Assembly: GCA_016765255.1 (NCBI GenBank)
Contig: JAESQI010000357.1
Span: 1 to 13,754, forward strand
Source of the DNA: Robiginitomaculum sp.
Lineage (GTDB): Bacteria > Pseudomonadota > Alphaproteobacteria > Caulobacterales > Maricaulaceae
Direction: 5' to 3'
Length of the DNA stretch: 13,754 nt
Every line of letters starts with the position of its first letter. The stretch's first letter is position 1. The notes under the pieces were generated by a model, which saw nothing but the letters and a program-made list of their open reading frames with translations, was not told the DNA's origin and did not search any database. The position numbers and the translations under genes were made by a program. Positions 1 to 6,510 of this stretch are shown here, piece after piece.

Positions 1-4
1 CGAC

Positions 5-940
5 ATGAACATATTTCCAGCAACACTTTTACCGCTTACATTTATAGCTCTGGTATCCTGTTCAGACGCGACCACGGCAAAAGCTGAACCACAAAAATCG
101 GAACCAGTAAAAGTTGATAATTTGCCCGACATCGTGACAACTGATCTTGGTCACAATATTTATATGTTTAAAGGACAAGGCGGCAATATTGGGGTTTCAA
201 ACGGGCCTGACGGATTGGTTGTCATAGATGATCAATATGCCCGTATGGCTCCAAAAATCAGGGAAGCTTTAAAGGCGATTAACGACGCGCCTGTGCGCTT
301 TCTTATCAACACCCATTATCACGGTGACCATGCGGGCGGCAATGTCCTCATGCACGAGCACGGCGCTGATATTATTGCGCACGATAATGTCTATACCCGT
401 CTCTCTACACCGACCCAAAACAAGGTATGGGATAGAACTGTCGAACCTATGGAAAAAGCCGCGTGGCCTGTCATTACCTATTCACAAAATTCTACTTTGC
501 ATTTAAACGGGCAAATTATCCAGCTTATCCACACACCCAATGCGCATACGGACGGGGATAGTCTCGTATATTTTACACCAGCAAATATCCTACACATGGG
601 CGATAATTTCTTTCACAACATGCTTCCCTATATTGATGTAGACGGCGGCGGGTCTGTGGACGGTATGATAGCGGCACAGGAAAAAGCCCTCTCCATGATC
701 GACTCGGATACAAAAGTCATTCCTGGGCATGGCCCGCTGGCTACAAAGGCAGACCTGCAAAAAACCCATGATATGTTGGTGGATATGCGGGATATGATCC
801 AAAATCGTATGGAGGCGGGAGATAGTATAGACGACATTCTCGCCGCCAACCCAATCGAAAAATACGTTGAATATGCAAGCTTTATCAAGCCAGATATGAT
901 GGCAAAAATTATTTTTAGATCTTTGTCCAAATCACCTTAA
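5..940 (+). CDS. MBL-fold metallo-hydrolase, predicted lipoprotein
   Basis: A 311-residue metallo-beta-lactamase-fold hydrolase, probably exported and lipid-anchored. Residues 1-19 form a hydrophobic leader ending in L-V-S-C, a lipobox with Cys19 as the lipidated residue. The metal site is visible: His104, His106, Asp108 and His109 in the HxHxDH motif, His181, Asp200 in a GD motif (the bridging Asp of glyoxalase-II-like members rather than the Cys of subclass B1 beta-lactamases) and His242 in PGHGP. The substrate cannot be told from the sequence; such proteins are often listed as cyclase-like or as hydrolases of unknown substrate. The start is at the window edge, and the leader lacks basic residues before its hydrophobic core, so the true start could lie further upstream. 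It is followed by a 115-bp gap to the serine dehydratase, with no clear terminator. Confidence 0.85.
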   Translation: MNIFPATLLPLTFIALVSCSDATTAKAEPQKSEPVKVDNLPDIVTTDLGHNIYMFKGQGGNIGVSNGPDGLVVIDDQYARMAPKIREALKAINDAPVRFLINTHYHGDHAGGNVLMHEHGADIIAHDNVYTRLSTPTQNKVWDRTVEPMEKAAWPVITYSQNSTLHLNGQIIQLIHTPNAHTDGDSLVYFTPANILHMGDNFFHNMLPYIDVDGGGSVDGMIAAQEKALSMIDSDTKVIPGHGPLATKADLQKTHDMLVDMRDMIQNRMEAGDSIDDILAANPIEKYVEYASFIKPDMMAKIIFRSLSKSP

Positions 941-999
941 AATATACAGTCAAATTCCACCTGCTTGCCACACTTTTTCTCAGTCAAGTAGGGCTTGTA

Positions 1000-1032
1000 A
1001 TTGATACTCTCTATTGATAATGCAAATTGATA
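1000..1032 (+). promoter_or_regulatory. Three ATTGATA direct repeats upstream of sdaA
   Basis: The heptamer ATTGATA occurs exactly three times, starting at 1000, 1013 and 1026, a strict 13-bp period, ending 23 bp before the sdaA start. The region is A/T-rich and contains several -35-like TTGATA and -10-like TATAAA or GATAAT strings, so the sdaA promoter probably overlaps the repeats. The regular spacing suggests a binding site for an oligomeric regulator, but no known operator was recognised. Confidence 0.4.
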
Positions 1033-1055
1033 TATAAATTTTGTGGAGCGGTTAA

Positions 1056-2432
1056 ATGCTTTCAGTACTTGACATATTTCGCATTGGTATTGGGCCATCA
1101 AGTTCTCATACGGTCGGCCCCATTCGCATTGCCAAACGTTTTGTTGATAGTTTAACAAAACAAAACTTGATAGCACATACCGGTAAAATTCAAGTGAAGT
1201 TACAAGGCTCCCTTGCTTTAACGGGCAAGGGCCATGCCACACCCAAGGCTGTGATTTTAGGCCTGATGGGACTCGAACCTGAAACTCTTGATCCACAAAA
1301 TGCAGACGCCCAACTAGCAAAAGTTCTCATCGATAAGAGTATCAACATGGGCGGTGTTAAAACTCTCTGCTTTGACCCCGAGACGGATATCATATTCGAT
1401 TACGAAGCCGCACCCGACATTCACCCAAATGGTATGAATATGTCAGCATTTGATGAACAGGGTCAGGTGTTAAAGCAGCAAATGTATTTTTCCACGGGAG
1501 GTGGCTTCATCGCCACACGCGAGCAACTGGAAAAACCACTCCAAGATGACTTGGTTCCGAGTGGTACACACGTTCCTTATAATTTCGGGTCGGCGGCGGA
1601 ATTATTAGCTATTTGCAAAACCGAGAACAAAAATATTCATGAAATTATTTTTGCCAATGAAGACAGTTACCGCACCCGTAATGAAACTGAAACCAGTCTT
1701 GACCGTATCGCCAGCGTCATGATGAATTGTATTGACATAGGCCTGCATACAGAATGCATTTTACCTGGCGGCCTTGAGGTAAAGCGGCGCGCCCCTGCCA
1801 TTTGGCAAAAATTGATGGCCAGCCCCCAGTCCAATGAACGCGAGCAACTTTTTGACTGGCTCAATGTCTATGCCATGGCCGTCAATGAGGAGAATGCATC
1901 GGGTGGACAAGTAGTCACGGCACCAACAAATGGCGCGGCAGGCATCATCCCAGCGGTCATTCGCCATTATTGCGAGGGCGATCAGAAAAATCCGCAAAAC
2001 ATTCGAAAATTCCTTCTCACAGCAGGCGGTATTGGCCTGCTCTACAAACAACGGGCCTCAATATCTGGCGCAGAAATGGGCTGTCAGGGGGAAGTCGGTG
2101 TTGCGTGCTCTATGGCCGCTGCAGGTTTGGCTGCAGTATGGGGAGCGACGCCTTTACAAATTGCCAGCGCCGCTGAAATCGGCATGGAGCACAATCTGGG
2201 TCTTACTTGTGACCCCGTTGGTGGGCTCGTACAAATCCCCTGTATTGAGCGCAACGCAATCGGGGCGGTGAAGGCCGCCAACGCCGCCCGTCTTGCCCTG
2301 CATTCTGCTGAGCAAATGAAAGTCAGCCTAGATCAGGTGATCGAAACCATGCGCCAAACTGGCCTTGATATGTCGTCCAAATATAAAGAAACCAGTCAAG
2401 GTGGCCTCGCCGTTAATGTGGTGGAGTGTTAA
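1056..2432 (+). CDS. sdaA: L-serine ammonia-lyase (L-serine dehydratase), iron-sulfur type
   Basis: Single-chain 4Fe-4S L-serine dehydratase converting L-serine to pyruvate and ammonia in the cytoplasm. The 458-residue length is standard for the one-piece form: an N-terminal beta domain (GPSSSHTVGP near residues 13-22) and a C-terminal catalytic alpha domain. The three cluster-binding cysteines are Cys343 (MGCQGE), Cys385 (LTCDPVGG) and Cys396 (IPCIER). The chain ends in cysteine (Cys458). In the Legionella enzyme, as I recall it, the terminal cysteine reaches into the active site, binds the fourth iron and acts as a built-in competitive inhibitor; the numbering here appears the same. The ATG is preceded by GGAG (1045-1048) at 7 nt. 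It appears to be a lone transcription unit with repeats in its promoter region. Confidence 0.96.
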   Translation: MLSVLDIFRIGIGPSSSHTVGPIRIAKRFVDSLTKQNLIAHTGKIQVKLQGSLALTGKGHATPKAVILGLMGLEPETLDPQNADAQLAKVLIDKSINMGGVKTLCFDPETDIIFDYEAAPDIHPNGMNMSAFDEQGQVLKQQMYFSTGGGFIATREQLEKPLQDDLVPSGTHVPYNFGSAAELLAICKTENKNIHEIIFANEDSYRTRNETETSLDRIASVMMNCIDIGLHTECILPGGLEVKRRAPAIWQKLMASPQSNEREQLFDWLNVYAMAVNEENASGGQVVTAPTNGAAGIIPAVIRHYCEGDQKNPQNIRKFLLTAGGIGLLYKQRASISGAEMGCQGEVGVACSMAAAGLAAVWGATPLQIASAAEIGMEHNLGLTCDPVGGLVQIPCIERNAIGAVKAANAARLALHSAEQMKVSLDQVIETMRQTGLDMSSKYKETSQGGLAVNVVEC

Positions 2433-2448
2433 AAACTAGTGAGTTTTT
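2431..2448. terminator. Weak A/T-rich hairpin between sdaA and the HAD remnant
   Basis: AAAAACT (2431-2437), a 4-nt AGTG loop and AGTTTTT (2442-2448) form a 7-bp stem that carries its own T-tract on either strand. It starts inside the sdaA stop codon and also covers the stop of the convergent pseudogene. With only one G/C pair the stem is weak, so a bidirectional terminator is possible but not secure. Confidence 0.3.
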
Positions 2449-2736
2449 ATGGTTTCATTGGCATTCAGTGTTAATAATTCATTCGTCCATGGCTGTAACT
2501 CGACCTTTAATGCACATTGCTTAGCTTTGTGCTCATTCAATCCTTTTTCAGCATATACTAATAATTTCCAACCCAAACTTCTTAGAAGTAATTGTTTCGT
2601 TTTGAAAATTATTTTCTAGGATGTCATATTCGTTTCGACAATCGAGCTCATCCGCAAAATATTCCTGAATATTTTTTATCGTAAGCGTCTTATCCACATC
2701 TAAAATAATAGCTTAAGCCACTGTCCAATTATTGGA
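2436..2736 (-). pseudogene. Degraded HAD-superfamily phosphatase fragment (phosphoserine-phosphatase-like)
   Basis: Read on the minus strand, 2712-2548 encodes a segment starting AIILDVDKTLT, a good HAD motif I (DxDxT), and ends at an in-frame TGA. The homology-like reading then continues in a second frame from about 2575 (GWKLLVYAEKGLNEHK, later LQPWTNELL) to a TAG at 2436-2438. The second part resembles the cap and the PGV-ELL region that precedes motif II in phosphoserine-phosphatase-like enzymes. An in-frame TAA (2713-2715) sits immediately before motif I, a frameshift joins the two parts, and motifs II to IV are absent. It is therefore a dead, 3'-truncated gene. It lies 10 bp downstream of the sigma-factor stop and may once have been the last gene of that operon. 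The exact family is uncertain; the pseudogene status is fairly sure. Confidence 0.6.
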
Positions 2737-2746
2737 TTACCTCACA

Positions 2747-4009
2747 CTACATAATCAGTATTTCTAATTGCTGCTGTAAATATTTTTTCTCATGCTGAGA
2801 TTTGCTTAAATTTATCGCTTTTTTGTAAGCTATTTTCGCGCGTGAAAATTGCCCGTCTCTTTTGAGCATATCCGCGTGAGCCGCGTGGTAAGGCTGATAG
2901 TTATCTAAATTCCCGCCTTGGGTGATGAGTTGCAAACTTGCGAGTCCTGCCGCTGGACTTTTAGAAAATGACAAGGCTACGCTGGCATTTAACAATATGA
3001 CGGGGGTGGGCTCAAAGACGTAGAGACGTTCATAAAGCTGGGTAATTTCCAGCCAATCCGTATCTTCAAAACACGTGGCCTGACAGTGGACTGCACTGAT
3101 AGCCGCCTGTAACTGATATGGCCCCAAACCATTTTTTGACAGTGTTTTTACTAACAAATCTTGCGCTTCACTTATACGTTTTTTATCCCACAAATCACGG
3201 ATTTGATCTTTTAGGGGCGTAAATTTATCAAGGTTTTCAATTCGAGCAGAACGGCGAGCGTGGCCCAACAGCATAAGGCATAAGAGCCCTGCGGATTCGG
3301 GTTCATGGGGTAAAAGCTTAACAAGGATACGCACCAAACGAATGGCTTCTTCACAGAGATCAACAGGTGCGTTTAAATTCGTATAGCCTTCGTTAAAAAT
3401 CAAATAAATAACCGCCAATACAGATTCCCATCTCTCGGGCCAAAGATCTGGCTCAGGAATTACAAAGGGAATTCCCGCCAATTTTATCTTGCGCTTAGCC
3501 CGTACTATGCGCTGGGCCATGCTGGTTTCAGTGACCAGATAAGCAGAGGCAATTTGCGCTGTGCTTAACCCACATATTGTTTTAAGTGTCAGGGCAGTAT
3601 GAGCAGAACTTGGTAGGGCTGGGTGGCAACAGGTAAAAATCAACCTTAACCGCTCATCGGGAATAGGATTGGAAACAGCACCCAGTTCTGATATGTCCGT
3701 ATCGTCCATAGATGCCAACTCTGTGTGATAGGTCAGACTGTTTGCTTTAACGCGTCTGGTCGTAACCCTGCGCAAACGGTCAATGGCTTTGCGTTTTGCG
3801 ACTTGAAAAATCCAGCCCTCAGGGTGTTTCGGTATGCCTTTTTGTGACCAAGTCGATAGTGCGCTGGTCAGTGCGTCTTGCAGGGCATCTTCAGCCAGTT
3901 CAATATCGCGAAATTGTAGGCTTAGTGCCGCCGTTAAGTGGCCCCAATGTTCGTACCCTATTCGCGCAATGACCCTGCGCGTTTCGTCATGTTTGCCAGC
4001 GTTTGTTAT
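2747..4009 (-). CDS. ECF42-type RNA polymerase sigma factor with C-terminal TPR-like extension
   Basis: Sigma-70 family factor of the ECF42 type, directing RNA polymerase to TGTCGA/CGTC-type promoters. Region 2 covers about residues 11-80 (LAEDALQDAL, HPEGWIFQVAKRKAIDRL), and region 4 about 115-178 (a helix-turn-helix around LSTAQIASAYLVTETSMAQR). Next comes the group-specific segment with the FNEGY signature (205-209) and a long helical, TPR-like C-terminus. The group has no classical anti-sigma factor; the C-terminus is thought to control activity. The only conventional upstream start, TTG at 3775, would delete region 2, while the open frame continues back to the previous gene. I start it at ATA (4007-4009), giving 420 residues, the expected length. 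This ATA overlaps the TAA of the DGPF gene as ATAA. No ATG, GTG or TTG lies in frame between 4027 and 3775; ATT at residue 14 is the other option. Confidence 0.82.
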   Translation of the reverse strand: MTNAGKHDETRRVIARIGYEHWGHLTAALSLQFRDIELAEDALQDALTSALSTWSQKGIPKHPEGWIFQVAKRKAIDRLRRVTTRRVKANSLTYHTELASMDDTDISELGAVSNPIPDERLRLIFTCCHPALPSSAHTALTLKTICGLSTAQIASAYLVTETSMAQRIVRAKRKIKLAGIPFVIPEPDLWPERWESVLAVIYLIFNEGYTNLNAPVDLCEEAIRLVRILVKLLPHEPESAGLLCLMLLGHARRSARIENLDKFTPLKDQIRDLWDKKRISEAQDLLVKTLSKNGLGPYQLQAAISAVHCQATCFEDTDWLEITQLYERLYVFEPTPVILLNASVALSFSKSPAAGLASLQLITQGGNLDNYQPYHAAHADMLKRDGQFSRAKIAYKKAINLSKSQHEKKYLQQQLEILIM

Positions 4010-4359
4010 TGCCCGTAATCCATAACAGGCCTGATTTCAATGGCGCCGAACTTAGCCGATGGTATTTTGCTTGCATAAGCAATTGCCTGATCAAGATTAT
4101 CACAATCAACCAGATAAAACCCGCCCAAAACCTCTTTAGTTTCAGCAAATGGCCCATCCATAGTCGTCGTCTTCCCGTCACGCACTCTGATCGTGGACGC
4201 GGTATCCGCGTGCTGAAGACCCTCTCCGGATATTAAAGCGCCGTCATTAGTGAGTTCCTGATTGAGGGCAAAATAACCTTGCATAAACGCGCCAAATTCT
4301 GGCGTTCCTGGCGCAGGCGTAGCATTTTCAGCTTGATAGATGAGCAACATATATTTCAT
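4006..4359 (-). CDS. DGPF/YCII-domain protein, partner of the ECF42 sigma factor
   Basis: A 117-residue protein of the YCII-related (DGPF) family, a small alpha/beta ferredoxin-like fold typically encoded beside ECF42 sigma factors. The start MKYMLLIYQ and the signature DGPF (residues 68-71) followed by AETKE and GGFY are typical. Its biochemical role is not established; it is usually regarded as a co-expressed target of the sigma factor and not as an anti-sigma factor. The ATG is preceded by AAAGGA at 7 nt. Its stop codon overlaps the proposed sigma start, so the pair should be co-transcribed and probably translationally coupled. Transcription likely starts from the ECF42-type promoter 40-60 bp upstream. 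Confidence 0.93.
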   Translation of the reverse strand: MKYMLLIYQAENATPAPGTPEFGAFMQGYFALNQELTNDGALISGEGLQHADTASTIRVRDGKTTTMDGPFAETKEVLGGFYLVDCDNLDQAIAYASKIPSAKFGAIEIRPVMDYGQ

Positions 4360-4394
4360 TGGTTCGTCCTTTCATTGTGTTCCAATACCTTAAA

Positions 4395-4420
4395 GACGTA
4401 TGAGATTTTGTAAATCGACA
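4395..4420 (-). promoter_or_regulatory. ECF42-type promoter for the DGPF-sigma operon
   Basis: On the minus strand TGTCGA (4420-4415) is followed after 16 bp by CGTC (4398-4395). This fits the -35 TGTCGA and -10 CGA/TC pattern I know for ECF42 targets. Transcription would begin near 4388, about 29 nt ahead of the DGPF start, which fits a normal leader. It implies autoregulation of the sigma operon. Confidence 0.7.
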
Positions 4421-4444
4421 TGATTTAATTATTATTTTTCAAAA

Positions 4445-4471
4445 TGTCGAAGTCCCGCATCCTCAAACGTC
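4445..4471 (+). promoter_or_regulatory. ECF42-type promoter for the MAPEG-TPP-lldD operon
   Basis: On the plus strand TGTCGA (4445-4450), a 17-bp spacer and CGTC (4468-4471) repeat the motif pair found divergently 25 bp away. Transcription would start near 4478, some 43 nt before the MAPEG start. Two matching copies back to back in one intergenic region make chance unlikely and mark the operon to the right as a probable direct target of the sigma factor. Confidence 0.68.
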
Positions 4472-4520
4472 TACTTTCCATAAGCGCCTCACAAGAGATG
4501 CATACATTGGAGAAATTGAC

Positions 4521-4922
4521 ATGACAGCTTTATCAGTAACTGGAATCTACGCGGCATTTTTAGGGATCATTCTGATTATTTTACGAATTCGCGTAACCAT
4601 TATCAGGGCGAAAACAGGAATATCAATTTATCATGGTGACGATATGGCTCTCGCCGAAAAAATTCGCCAACATGCCAACTTTACCGAAAACATACCTCAT
4701 GCTTTAATTCTCATGGCATGTGTTGAATTGGTGGGAGCAAGTTTCGTCTTGTTAAATATAATCGGGTGTTTGTTGCTGGCTTCACGCATTTTAAACCCGT
4801 TTGGGATCAAACACGACATTGCTAATCATCCTCTTCGGATTGTCTCTGGTATTATGACGGTCGCTCCCATGGTTATATCCATAATTTTTATCTTGAAATC
4901 AACAATGCTTGCCTTATCATAA
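4521..4922 (+). CDS. MAPEG-family integral membrane protein
   Basis: A 133-residue protein with about four hydrophobic segments (near residues 6-25, 58-78, 76-95 and 106-127). It belongs to the MAPEG superfamily, whose members include membrane glutathione transferases and related proteins in lipid and eicosanoid metabolism. The family hallmark is the sequence after the first helix, RQHANFTENIPHALIL (49-64), matching the usual R-x-H-x-N-x-x-E-x-x-P pattern. The substrate is unknown in bacteria; a detoxifying glutathione transferase or peroxidase activity is only a possibility. The ATG follows GGAGA (4509-4513) at 7 nt. It is first in a three-gene operon and sits 22 bp before the TPP-enzyme gene. 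Confidence 0.85.
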   Translation: MTALSVTGIYAAFLGIILIILRIRVTIIRAKTGISIYHGDDMALAEKIRQHANFTENIPHALILMACVELVGASFVLLNIIGCLLLASRILNPFGIKHDIANHPLRIVSGIMTVAPMVISIIFILKSTMLALS

Positions 4923-4944
4923 TCCAATCATAAAGGGGATGATT

Positions 4945-6507
4945 ATGAACGGTGCGGAAGTTTTAATTCAGACATTATGCGATAGTGGGGTAGATGTATG
5001 CTTTGCTAATCCTGGTACATCGGAAGTGCAGCTGGTAGCCGCCATTGACGGTCAGCCAAAAATGCGGGCCGTGCTCGGTTTGTTTGAAGGTGTGGTTACA
5101 GGGGCAGCAGACGGGTATGGTCGTATGGCGGACAAGCCTGCCATTACGCTTTTGCATTTGGGGCCAGGTCTTGGAAACGGTCTAGCTAATTTGCATAATG
5201 CCAAGCGGGCCCGCTCCCCTATCGTTAACATTGTCGGCGACCATGCGGTTGATCATTTGCAATATGACGCGCCGTTAACCTCCGATGTACACGCGGTTGC
5301 CATGCCTATGTCCGATTGGGTGGAGACCTCTACATCACCAGATAACCTCGCAATCAAAGGTGCCAAAGCCGTTGAAATCTCGCTCAGTTATCCGGGGAAA
5401 GTGGCGACCCTAATTGCGCCTGCCGACCATGCGTGGACGGAAACAAATAAACCAACATGCAAAGCAGCCATTAAGCCAAAGGTCAAACTTGCTACCAAAA
5501 CTGCCATAGAAAAGTCTGCTCGTACTTTGCGTAAAAAATCCAATACAGCGATTTATTTAGGCGGCATGGCGCTACGCGAAGACGCACTTCTGCAAGCGGG
5601 CCGCATTGCAGCCAAAACGGGCGCACGACTTATCTGCGAAACATTTCCTGCACGGTTACAGCGCGGGTCAGGCCGAGTTACAGTAGAGCGTCTTCCTTAC
5701 TTTGGCGAAATGGCTGCAGACTATATTAAAGATTTCGATGAGATTATTTTTGTCGGTGCACCGCCGCCCGTTGCATTCTTTGCTTATCCAAACAAACCAA
5801 GCTTAATTACGAATACCGCAACTCAGCAAATTATATTGGCCGCGCCGCGACGCAACGCACTAGATGCTCTGACAAGGCTTGCAGATGCGCTGGACGCGCC
5901 AAAAAAACCAAGCTTGGTACAAACACCCATGATACCGCCCACGGATTCAGGGAGATTGACACCTGTTGGGGTCGGTACAATTGTTGCAAAGCTCATGCCA
6001 GAAAATGCTATAGTCTCGGATGAAGCCGCGACTGCAGGCTTGGCTATTTTTCCGATAACTCAAGGCGCCGCTCCCCATGATTGGATGACCCTGACTGGAG
6101 GCGCGATCGGTCAAGGCTTACCGCTTGGCGTTGGCGCTGCTATTGCTTGCCCAGACCGCAAAGTCCTGTGCCTGCAAGCGGACGGCAGCGCAATGTACAC
6201 CGAGCAAGCTTTGTGGACAATGGCACGAGAGAACCTAAATATAACAACTGTGATCCTGAATAATTCTAGCTATGCTATTCTCAATATAGAGCTGGCGCGG
6301 GTTGGCGTAACCAATCCGGGGCCTAAAGCTCTTTCCATGCTCGATCTAACCAATCCAGTGATTGATTGGGTGAAAATATCAGAAGGCCACGGCGTACCAG
6401 CCGTACGGGCCGAAACCACAGAAGAGTTTCATGCGGCTTTGAAACAAGCTCTCGCCTTTAGTGGGCCTCGCCTGATCGAAGCTATAATCCCCGTACCAGG
6501 GGCTTAG
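4945..6507 (+). CDS. Thiamine-diphosphate enzyme, acetolactate-synthase-like / 2-oxo-acid decarboxylase-like
   Basis: A 520-residue TPP enzyme of the acetolactate synthase large-subunit superfamily, in the shorter IlvX-like branch. The N-terminal pyrimidine-binding domain has NPGTSE (22-27) and Glu48 in LFEG, which activates TPP. The C-terminal diphosphate-binding domain has D413-G414-S415 with N439-N440 about 26 residues later. His71 falls where benzoylformate decarboxylase has catalytic His70, and Thr25 where that enzyme has Ser26, but the second catalytic histidine (His281 there) seems replaced in the AFFAYPNKP region (278-285). Genuine acetolactate synthase in branched-chain synthesis is less likely: no small subunit is adjacent, and a 2-hydroxy-acid dehydrogenase follows. 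The second ATG is chosen because AAAGGGG (4932-4938) abuts the first one at 4939. The next gene starts 3 bp after the stop. Confidence 0.85.
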   Translation: MNGAEVLIQTLCDSGVDVCFANPGTSEVQLVAAIDGQPKMRAVLGLFEGVVTGAADGYGRMADKPAITLLHLGPGLGNGLANLHNAKRARSPIVNIVGDHAVDHLQYDAPLTSDVHAVAMPMSDWVETSTSPDNLAIKGAKAVEISLSYPGKVATLIAPADHAWTETNKPTCKAAIKPKVKLATKTAIEKSARTLRKKSNTAIYLGGMALREDALLQAGRIAAKTGARLICETFPARLQRGSGRVTVERLPYFGEMAADYIKDFDEIIFVGAPPPVAFFAYPNKPSLITNTATQQIILAAPRRNALDALTRLADALDAPKKPSLVQTPMIPPTDSGRLTPVGVGTIVAKLMPENAIVSDEAATAGLAIFPITQGAAPHDWMTLTGGAIGQGLPLGVGAAIACPDRKVLCLQADGSAMYTEQALWTMARENLNITTVILNNSSYAILNIELARVGVTNPGPKALSMLDLTNPVIDWVKISEGHGVPAVRAETTEEFHAALKQALAFSGPRLIEAIIPVPGA

Positions 6508-6510
6508 TAT

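Noticed and set aside
437..465. TGTCGA inside the MBL gene as another ECF42 promoter
   Set aside because: No CGTC at 16-17 bp, and it is within coding sequence. The same holds for the minus-strand copy near 2635-2640.
937..1320. Minus-strand open frame of 127 residues
   Set aside because: It covers the intergenic region and the start of sdaA in antisense, with no ribosome binding site or family resemblance.
3773..3775. TTG as the start of the sigma factor
   Set aside because: It would remove all of sigma region 2, which is clearly encoded upstream in the same frame.
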